Positions 58,246 through 64,000 of a stretch of 64,000 nt of DNA are shown piece by piece. The translations under genes and the position numbers were made by a program. Every line of letters begins with the position of its first letter. Position 1 is the first letter of the stretch. The DNA comes from Dehalococcoides mccartyi 195 (GTDB taxonomy: Bacteria; Chloroflexota; Dehalococcoidia; Dehalococcoidales; Dehalococcoidaceae), in the NCBI RefSeq assembly GCF_000011905.1, contig NC_002936.3, positions 992,001-1,056,000 on the forward strand, given 5' to 3'. The notes beneath the pieces were generated by a model. It was given only the letters and a program-made list of their open reading frames with translations. It ran no database searches and was not told the origin of the DNA.

Positions 58246-58515
58246 GTTTCTCCTTTAGTAAATTACTTGTGGGCAAACAGGCTGATAGAGCCGAGGCAAA
58301 AGGCCGTTACGGGTAAAAAATAAAAAAACTTCCCCCTCGGTATTTTTCTGCCCAGTGACGATGTGCCATAGAATACCATGTCCCATACTATTTTTTCAAA
58401 GTTTTAGCCAAGTTATTTAAGCGCTTAAGGCAGTTTTCCCAAAATCACGGAAAAATAAATTAGCCGCCGGGCTTACGGGCAGGATTAGGCTCATTATCAG
58501 CAAACCGGCATTAAC
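58246..58515. other. Intergenic region without recognised gene
   Basis: This stretch lies between the GTG of the ACD/Pat-like fragment and the fur terminator. I see no open frame with an SD, no clear promoter and no RNA motif; it is A+T-rich with several poly-A runs. Confidence 0.4.
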
Positions 58516-58548
58516 CCAAAAAATGCAGACAGCCAAAAACCAGGCTGT
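58516..58548 (-). terminator. Terminator after fur
   Basis: ACAGCC (58529-58534) pairs with GGCTGT (58543-58548) around 8 bases. On the minus strand a TTTTTT run follows 5 bases later. It lies 15 bases past the fur stop. Confidence 0.5.
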
Positions 58549-58563
58549 AAAAGCGGAGGGTTG

Positions 58564-58971
58564 TTACTTGCGGCAGTCAGCACACAGGCCGTTTATGACC
58601 ATGTGGCTCAGGTTGGGATTAAACCCGTACTTGGACTGAATATCTTCACGCAGGGAGCTAAGCATATCATCACTGCATTCTATCCGCCGTCCGCAGCGGC
58701 TGCAAACCAGATGATGGTGATGCCCTTCGTCAGCATGGTGATAAATAGTCCGGTCATCCATCTTGCTTTTTACCACACAGCCGGTGTTTTCCAAAAGCTC
58801 CAGAGTGCGGTAAACGGTGGAACGGTTGATATCCGGAAATTTTTCCTGAACCTTGCTTATTATCTCCTCGGCAGTCAGGTGGGAAGGATACGAGTGAATA
58901 ACATCCACCACCAACTTGCGCTGGAGAGTGAGCTTGTAACCGGCGTTTTTCAGAATATTTATGCAACTCAT
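58564..58971 (-). CDS. fur: Fur-family metalloregulator
   Basis: A 135-residue regulator with a winged helix (AGYKLTLQRKLVVDVIHSYP, DINRSTVYRTLELLENTG) and a metal-binding dimerisation domain (DEGHHHHLVCSRCGRRIEC, and CADCRK at the end, giving two CxxC zinc sites). Fur, Zur or PerR roles cannot be separated from sequence. The ATG at 58971 is chosen because an upstream ATG at 58992 overlaps the -10 of a strong promoter. Next to nifB it may link iron supply to nitrogen fixation. Confidence 0.88.
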   Translation of the reverse strand: MSCINILKNAGYKLTLQRKLVVDVIHSYPSHLTAEEIISKVQEKFPDINRSTVYRTLELLENTGCVVKSKMDDRTIYHHADEGHHHHLVCSRCGRRIECSDDMLSSLREDIQSKYGFNPNLSHMVINGLCADCRK

Positions 58972-58990
58972 AGCTGAATTATCCTGTTGC

Positions 58991-59018
58991 ATTATAACAA
59001 GCATATATCAGATGTCAA
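58991..59018 (-). promoter_or_regulatory. Strong promoter of fur
   Basis: On the minus strand TTGACA (59018-59013), 16 bases, TATAAT (58996-58991), both perfect consensus hexamers. The start of transcription would fall near 58984, leaving a leader of only about a dozen bases before the ATG at 58971. Confidence 0.75.
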
Positions 59019-59053
59019 GCAAATGCCGCCGGACAGAATAACCCGGCCGGAAA

Positions 59054-59884
59054 TTAACAGGCAAACAGCGTTTCTTTATTTCCCAACAGCCCCACCGCAT
59101 CAGCCCGGCACTGCTGGCAATGATGTATCTGCCGGATATATTCAGCACACTCAGTGCGGATTTTGTGGTGGAGCACCATAGAAACCGGGGTTAAGTCAGC
59201 AAACTTAGCCTGGGGAATAAGAGGCATAATATTCATAACCGAAACCCCCATATCCCCCAGCAGACGGGCTAAAAAGGGCATTTCGTGTTCGTTTATGCCG
59301 GGCAGCAAGACCGAATTGACCTTAACCCTTATACCCCGCTCCACCGCCTGCCGGATACCGGCCAGCTGCTTATCACGGAGAAGCGCAGCCGCCTCTATAC
59401 CTCTTAACACCTCTCCCCCATAGGATACATAATCGTAAATACGGGCGCCGCTGGATTCATTAAGAGTGTTAACCGTAACTGTCAGCGAATCCAGCCCGGC
59501 ATCTGTCAGAAGGTCTATTTTATCTGAAAGAAGCAGGCCGTTGGTGCTTAAGCAGAGTGATAAATCCGGAAAATTCTGCCTGACCATCTGTAAGGTTTCA
59601 AAAGTGGCCTGGTTGGACAGGGGGTCACCCGGTCCGGCAATACCCACTACCTGAATACGCGGCTCGGCCGCCACTGCCTCCCTGACCAGCCGCAGAGCTT
59701 CAATAGGGGTAATCACCCGTGAGGCAACCCCGGGGCGGCTTTCATTGGCACAGTCATATTTGCGGGTGCAGTAGTTGCACTTTATATTACAGCGGGGCGC
59801 AACCGCCAGATGAATACGCCCAACCGAAGACCTGCTTGCCATATCAAAGCAGGGATGCCCCATACTTTTGTTACATTCACCCAT
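59054..59884 (-). CDS. nifB: Nitrogenase cofactor radical SAM protein NifB
   Basis: A 276-residue NifB making the NifB-co core of the FeMo cofactor. The radical SAM motif CNIKCNYC and the following TRKYDCANESRPGV are diagnostic, with VAGPGDPL-like sequence (VGIAGPGDPLSNQA) and KVNSVLLPGINEHEM downstream. HPC near the N-terminus is also conserved. It lacks the NifX-like C-terminal domain of many bacterial NifB proteins; a separate NifX gene lies upstream. Confidence 0.93.
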   Translation of the reverse strand: MGECNKSMGHPCFDMASRSSVGRIHLAVAPRCNIKCNYCTRKYDCANESRPGVASRVITPIEALRLVREAVAAEPRIQVVGIAGPGDPLSNQATFETLQMVRQNFPDLSLCLSTNGLLLSDKIDLLTDAGLDSLTVTVNTLNESSGARIYDYVSYGGEVLRGIEAAALLRDKQLAGIRQAVERGIRVKVNSVLLPGINEHEMPFLARLLGDMGVSVMNIMPLIPQAKFADLTPVSMVLHHKIRTECAEYIRQIHHCQQCRADAVGLLGNKETLFAC

Positions 59885-59980
59885 GCTGCCTTTACCCCTA
59901 CTTTCTGTTTAAATCTGAGCCTATATAATAACTATAGAACTGCAAGGTTTCGGCCAAATTTACAAAGTGTTAAATCCTTG

Positions 59981-60475
59981 TTAACTAAGGTTCTTGGGGC
60001 TGCCCGCCAGACCGGCCGAACCCAGATTTCTCCGCAAACAGACCATATTTGTTCTTTGCCAATCACAGGCCCGGTAGAAACCCTGAGCCGGTAAATTCCG
60101 CGAATCAGCCAGAAGCTGGAGGCGGGAAAACCCTTTAGAAAGCGCCCAGTCTTCAGCAGCTTCAAGCAAAATCCTGCCCACTCCCCGGCCGCGGAAGGCT
60201 TCGCTTACCACCATATCCTCCAGCAGACCGGAGGGACAACCTTCGGCTGTGGAAATGATGGTCTGAACAGTACACATTCCCGCTACCCGGCCGCCTATCT
60301 CAGCCACCAGAACAATAGCCGAAGGCTGTTCCAGCAGTTTAAGCAGACCGGCCTGCTGTTTGGACTGATTAAAAGTAAAATCAGTCTCTATCAGGAAAAG
60401 GTCCTGAAGCAGGGCCACCATCTGGCTGACGTCAGATGGAATTGCCGGGCGGATAATGCAGTCTTGGCGGGACAT
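59981..60475 (-). CDS. GNAT acetyltransferase in the nif cluster
   Basis: A 164-residue GNAT: IIRPAIPSDVSQMVALLQD, VAEIGGRVAGMCTVQTII, then VVSEAFRGRGVGRILLEAAEDWA (the acetyl-CoA motif R-G-x-G) and RNLPAQGFYRACDWQ. Substrate unknown. It sits between the ferredoxin and nifB with the same orientation, so it is transcribed with the cofactor genes; whether it acts in nitrogen fixation cannot be told. Confidence 0.8.
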   Translation of the reverse strand: MSRQDCIIRPAIPSDVSQMVALLQDLFLIETDFTFNQSKQQAGLLKLLEQPSAIVLVAEIGGRVAGMCTVQTIISTAEGCPSGLLEDMVVSEAFRGRGVGRILLEAAEDWALSKGFSRLQLLADSRNLPAQGFYRACDWQRTNMVCLRRNLGSAGLAGSPKNLS

Positions 60476-60489
60476 AATAGTCTTGAGCC

Positions 60490-60792
60490 TCAGCTAAGAC
60501 ACAACTCGGAGGCAGCCTGGCCATCCTCCAGCGCATCCAGAATGATATCCAGCTTGGCAGTATCTACTTCGCCATACCACCAGCCGGGCGGGTAAATAAC
60601 CATAGCCGGCCCGTGTTCACAGGATTTGAGACAGCCGGTGCTGGAAACAAGCACATTCAGACCCCGGTCAATTATTTCGTTTTCCAGATAACCCAGCAGG
60701 TCAGCCGCCCCTTTACGGTTACAGATACCCTGAGGGTCACCGTTTACACGGAAACTGTTGCAAACAAGTATGTGATAATCAGGGGTTTTCAT
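60490..60792 (-). CDS. 2Fe-2S thioredoxin-like ferredoxin
   Basis: A 100-residue protein with the thioredoxin-like [2Fe-2S] pattern: ILVCNSFRVNGDPQGIC gives two cysteines and STGCLKSCEHGPAMVIYPPGWWYG gives the other two. Nif clusters of many diazotrophs carry such a ferredoxin near nifX/nifB, where it may donate electrons or hold clusters. The ATG at 60792 follows AAAGGAG by 11 bases. Confidence 0.85.
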   Translation of the reverse strand: MKTPDYHILVCNSFRVNGDPQGICNRKGAADLLGYLENEIIDRGLNVLVSSTGCLKSCEHGPAMVIYPPGWWYGEVDTAKLDIILDALEDGQAASELCLS

Positions 60793-60831
60793 AAGAATCA
60801 AACTCCTTTAAGTCAGATATTTTTATTAAAT

Positions 60832-61236
60832 TCAGCCGCAGCCCATACCGCCTTCACCGCTCATAGCCCGGCGGCATCCCCGGGCAACCCGGCGCGGCAT
60901 CCGGAGGGCCTTGCCCTGCCAGATAGCTTCCAGAGCATATTCCACCAGACCTTCTACTTCGTATATAGCCAGGCCGGAATCACTCAAAATCCCGTTCGGG
61001 GTTTCGCCTATTCCGTTTACCAGCAAGGCCTGACAGTCCCCGATAATCTCTGCCAGCTTTTTCCAGCGCTCTTCACCCCCGCCCTTTTCCGGAGTGGGGC
61101 GGGTTTCGGCAAATACATAACCGGAGTCTGTCCGCTGGTATATAAACAGCTGCTCAGCCATACCCAGATGCTGGTTAACCAGCACCCCTTCATAACTGGC
61201 CACTGCCACTTTATCCCGAACCGCTGCCTCAGACAT
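60832..61236 (-). CDS. nifX: NifX-like nitrogenase cofactor-binding protein
   Basis: A 134-residue protein of the dinitrogenase iron-molybdenum cofactor domain family: KVAVASYEGVLVNQHLGMAEQ, then CQALLVNGIGETPNGILSDSGLAIYEVEG. NifX carries NifB-co or its precursor to NifEN. The C-terminus is basic and glycine/cysteine-rich (RGCRRAMSGEGGMGCG), longer than the core domain. GGAGGG lies 8 bases before the ATG. Confidence 0.82.
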   Translation of the reverse strand: MSEAAVRDKVAVASYEGVLVNQHLGMAEQLFIYQRTDSGYVFAETRPTPEKGGGEERWKKLAEIIGDCQALLVNGIGETPNGILSDSGLAIYEVEGLVEYALEAIWQGKALRMPRRVARGCRRAMSGEGGMGCG

Positions 61237-61253
61237 TTTGCGTTCCCTCCTGC

Positions 61254-62609
61254 TTACATATAGCTGTAGCCAATGTCCGACTCATCCTGGCGGTGTTCCA
61301 GCAGGGCATTGACAATACGGTCAAACAGCTCCTGAGTGCCGGCATAACCGACACACCTAAGGCGCGCTCCCCCCAGCCGGTCATGCACCGGAAAACCCAG
61401 CCTCACCAAGGGCACACCCAGTAAGCGGGCCAGCTTATAGCCCTTGCTGCTGCCGATAAAGATATCCGGCTTAAGTTCAGTTGCCAGGGTTTCAATATCC
61501 GCAAAATCTGCCCCTTCCAGCACCACCGCCTTTTCAACCCCGGCCAGCAAATCCTCCGCTTGCCCGGCCAGATTGCCCCCTTTGTCAGCAGTACACAGCA
61601 CCGGCACCATGCCTATTTCAGCCAGAAAACGCCCGATACCCATAACAAAGTCGGCATCCCCGTAGACCAGGGCTTTACGGCCAAACACATATTTATGGGC
61701 ATCCACATAGGCATCCAGCAGCCGCCCCCGCTCACGGGTATAGCCTTCCGGCAGCGGCCGCCCGGCATAGCCGGAAAGCAAATCCATAAATTCATCTGCC
61801 GCCCGCACACCCACCGGCAACCCGATACGGTAAGCCGGAAGGCCGTGGCACTTTTCCAGAAAAGAGGCGGCTGACAGCTGGGGGTCTGAAAAGCGGCAGA
61901 GCTCTATACTGGCCTTTGCCCCGCCCATACCTTTCAGCACAGAGACCGGGGTACCGCCCTCAGGGAAGCAGTGGTATTCAGGCCAGCTTACCCCGTCAAG
62001 CGTATCCGAATAGTCAGGCAAAAGAGCGGCAGATATACCCAAATCCTGACAGATGCGCTTTATATAGCGGATATCTGCCGGAGATATCATTCCGGGCATT
62101 ATGTTTATGCCGCCATGTTCTTCTTTTTTCACAGCCAGAGCCTTAGCGGTTGCCAGAACAGCCTTGTGAAAACCGGTCAGGTGTGAACCGGCATAACTGG
62201 GGGTAGAAGCGAAAACCAGCTGGGTCTCACCCAAATCAACGCTTTGGCGGAATTCTTCTATTAAGGCCGGCACATTTTCACCAATGGTTTCTGAAAGGCA
62301 GGTGCTGGCAATACCTATAAGGTCAGGCTGATATTGAGAAATAACATTTTTCAAGCCGCAAAAAAGGTTATCCTTGCCCCCGAAGACAGTGGCCTCTTCT
62401 CCAAAGGAAGAGGAAGCAATATCCATAGGCTCGCGGAAATGGCTGATAGTATAACGGCGGATATAGGTTGCACAGCCCTGCCCGCCGTGAAGATAAGGCA
62501 GACAGCGGGCTATCCCCGAAAAGGCAATGCTTGCCCCAAGAGGTGCGCATAAATAACAGGCGTTACGGGTAGCCTCGTGAGGGGCAGTTTGATAATCAGA
62601 AACAGTCAT
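61254..62609 (-). CDS. nifN: Nitrogenase cofactor scaffold protein NifN
   Basis: A 451-residue NifK/NifN-fold protein: CYLCAPLGASIAFSGI near the start, PYLHGGQGCATYIRR, SSSFGEEATVFGGKDNL and IGIASTCLSETIGEN, which hold the cluster-ligand cysteines. GMISPADIRYIKRI and YGDADFVMGIGRFL continue the fold. It pairs with NifE as the scaffold on which FeMo-co is finished. Length and its place after nifE favour NifN over NifK. The ATG overlaps the nifE stop by 4 bases. Confidence 0.87.
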   Translation of the reverse strand: MTVSDYQTAPHEATRNACYLCAPLGASIAFSGIARCLPYLHGGQGCATYIRRYTISHFREPMDIASSSFGEEATVFGGKDNLFCGLKNVISQYQPDLIGIASTCLSETIGENVPALIEEFRQSVDLGETQLVFASTPSYAGSHLTGFHKAVLATAKALAVKKEEHGGINIMPGMISPADIRYIKRICQDLGISAALLPDYSDTLDGVSWPEYHCFPEGGTPVSVLKGMGGAKASIELCRFSDPQLSAASFLEKCHGLPAYRIGLPVGVRAADEFMDLLSGYAGRPLPEGYTRERGRLLDAYVDAHKYVFGRKALVYGDADFVMGIGRFLAEIGMVPVLCTADKGGNLAGQAEDLLAGVEKAVVLEGADFADIETLATELKPDIFIGSSKGYKLARLLGVPLVRLGFPVHDRLGGARLRCVGYAGTQELFDRIVNALLEHRQDESDIGYSYM

Positions 62610-63970
62610 GTCTGTTCACCCCCGGTATGCAGGCGGCGTCTGGGCATTAGAGACCAGACCGGGCTGCAAACTGAGGTATACACTTCGCGCGCAAAATTAA
62701 GCATGCCGCTGTATCCGGCCAGACAAATTTTGCGTTCATGGTTATGGTCACAAAAGCCCACCCCCAGCTTATAGGCAATGGGTCTTTCCTTGACCCCGCC
62801 GATAATCAAATCAACCCCTTTTTCCTGCACATATTTAGCCAGCTCCAGCGGGTTGGTATCGTCCAGCAGCACGGTGTCTTCGTCACACAAATCCGCCAGC
62901 TGGCGGTAGTCATCTTTATCTCCTGTTTGGGAACCGGCTACCACTGTTTTAATCCCCAGCGTCCGCAGGGAGCGTACCATGGAAAACACCTTGAAAGCCC
63001 CTCCGGTGTAGACCAGCGCTCTGGCCCCCTCCAGCTTCCGCCGGTATTCCCGCAGTTCGGGCATTATAGAGGCTACTTCCTGCGAAACCAGCTCCCGGGT
63101 ACGGCTAAGCATGGCCTCATCTCCCAGCTTTTCCGCCACCTCGTACAGGGCTTTAGACATATCTTCAATACCGAAATAGGAAACCCTGAGGTAAGGAATA
63201 CCATACTTTTCCTGCATCATTCTGGCTAATGCCATCATAGAGCCGGAACACTGGACTACGTTCAGACTAGCCCCGTGGGCACGGCGGATTTCATCTACCC
63301 GGCCATCTCCGGTTATAGTTGAAACTACCTGTATACCCATCCGCCGATAGTATTCCTTTATCTGCCAGATTTCACCGGCTATATTAAAGTCTCCCAGAAT
63401 ATTCAGGCTCAGCTTGCTGATTCCGGCGGTATCAGCCGTACCTACCAGACGGCTCAGGGCCTGGCAGGCAGCCTGATAGCCGTTTTTCTTGGTACCCCTG
63501 AACCCTTCGGAATGAACCGGGATAACATCAATCCCTTTTTCCCGGCTAACAGTCCGGCAAACCGCCTCCACATCATCCCCGATAACCCCCACAATACAGG
63601 TGCTGTATACAAAGGCGGCTTTGGGATGATAAGTATCAATAAGCTCTGTCAGAACCCGGTAGAGTTTCTTTTCCCCTCCGAATATAACGTCCTTTTCCCT
63701 AAGGTCAGTTGAAAAACTCATCCGGTGCAGCTGCGGCCCGGAGGAAAGCGCCCCCCGTATATCCCAGGTATAGGCGGCACAACCTACCGGCCCGTGCACC
63801 AGATGCAGTGCGTCAGCAATGGGGTAAAGAACCACCCGTGAACCGCAAAACACACAGGCGCGCTGGCTTACCGAACCGGCCAGACTGGCCGTATCGCAGA
63901 CCATATCAAAGCCGGCGGCCTTGCCGCCTTCGCGTACCTGTTGTTTACGGTCTTTCAGAATTTCAATCAC
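62606..63970 (-). CDS. nifE: Nitrogenase cofactor scaffold protein NifE
   Basis: A 454-residue NifD/NifE-fold protein: CVFCGSRVVLYPIADALHLVHGPVGCAAYTW (split here as the CVFCGSR and HGPVGCA motifs), FSTDLREKDVIFGGEKKL, YSTCIVGVIGDDVEAV and VHSEGFRGTKKNGYQAA. It lacks the catalytic His of NifD as far as I can see. It forms the scaffold complex with NifN. The nitrogenase structural genes should lie upstream, past the window's right edge. Confidence 0.88.
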   Translation of the reverse strand: MIEILKDRKQQVREGGKAAGFDMVCDTASLAGSVSQRACVFCGSRVVLYPIADALHLVHGPVGCAAYTWDIRGALSSGPQLHRMSFSTDLREKDVIFGGEKKLYRVLTELIDTYHPKAAFVYSTCIVGVIGDDVEAVCRTVSREKGIDVIPVHSEGFRGTKKNGYQAACQALSRLVGTADTAGISKLSLNILGDFNIAGEIWQIKEYYRRMGIQVVSTITGDGRVDEIRRAHGASLNVVQCSGSMMALARMMQEKYGIPYLRVSYFGIEDMSKALYEVAEKLGDEAMLSRTRELVSQEVASIMPELREYRRKLEGARALVYTGGAFKVFSMVRSLRTLGIKTVVAGSQTGDKDDYRQLADLCDEDTVLLDDTNPLELAKYVQEKGVDLIIGGVKERPIAYKLGVGFCDHNHERKICLAGYSGMLNFAREVYTSVCSPVWSLMPRRRLHTGGEQT

Positions 63971-64000
63971 TTTTGTTTACCTACATGACCAGCTCAAAAG

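Noticed and set aside
61254-62609. Calling this gene nifK (nitrogenase beta subunit)
   Set aside because: It follows nifE with a 4-base overlap and is shorter than typical NifK; the pairing with nifE argues for NifN.
1-64000. Insertion sequences or transposases
   Set aside because: No DDE/DEDD motif, no terminal inverted repeats around a gene and no serine or tyrosine recombinase were seen inside the window.

Overview
The window joins two unlike pieces of DNA. The right half (about 32,020-64,000) reads as the chromosome of an obligate organohalide-respiring Chloroflexota bacterium, most likely Dehalococcoides mccartyi or a close relative of the strain-195 type. The basis is recalled gene content: a nif cofactor cluster, a split archaeal-type glutamate synthase, corrinoid salvage genes and an ACD/Pat-like acyl-CoA protein. 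Base composition is moderate and many genes lack strong Shine-Dalgarno (SD) sites. The left half (1 to about 32,020) is foreign. It has strong AGGAGG-type SD sites, is visibly richer in G+C, and carries gene families typical of prophages of Clostridia-like Firmicutes.

Positions 1-14,843 hold a leftward prophage block. Its early genes are a sigma-like regulator, two small proteins, DUF2800, DUF2815, family A DNA polymerase, DUF4406, a VapE primase/helicase, VRR-NUC, an SNF2 helicase and a DUF1492 regulator. An apparent terminator/late-promoter switch follows at about 3,956-4,035. The start of the late block comes next: HNH nuclease, P27-like small terminase, ParB-DNA methylase, a 'virulence-related' protein, DUF4314, DUF5049 and one gene cut by the window edge. 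No integrase, portal or large terminase is seen; they would lie to the left, outside the window.

Positions 15,126-31,745 hold a rightward array of 14 tightly packed or overlapping genes behind one good promoter. I read it as a composite anti-phage defence island. First comes an ABC-three-component-like module (unknown protein, small middle component, SMC-like ATPase, XRE regulator). Then come a helicase with a PLD-like N-terminus, DUF4391, an AlbA_2/Schlafen-type protein, a type III Mod methylase, a stand-alone EVE/PUA-like domain, a type III Res helicase-nuclease, an EVE-like-Mrr nuclease, an SfsA-like PD-(D/E)xK protein, a TIGR04076 protein and a GNAT. The duplicated EVE-like domain and the SfsA-like nuclease are the most novel parts. 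The island ends in a scar (31,853-32,023) encoding partial copies of the C-terminus of RumA/RlmD-type 23S rRNA methyltransferases, which suggests integration at a rumA 3' end.

The chromosomal half holds maf, nadE, glnA, glnB, amtB and an eight-gene operon mixing split glutamate synthase, hisH, hisF and a GlnR-like OmpR regulator with a degenerate receiver. I find the same 11-bp-periodic motif, GTAA(C/T)-N6-GAAA(C/T), upstream of glnA, amtB and the glutamate synthase operon, so a nitrogen regulon can be proposed. Further right are mntP, cysK, a radical SAM protein, cbiB and cobO, a nitrilase-like gene, a GT2-polysaccharide deacetylase fusion, membrane proteins, a NarL-type regulator, an ACD/Pat-like gene broken by an in-frame TAG, fur, and the nifE-nifN-nifX-ferredoxin-GNAT-nifB run. 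No tRNA, rRNA, CRISPR array or insertion sequence was recognised. All functions are assigned by reading motifs; no database search was possible.
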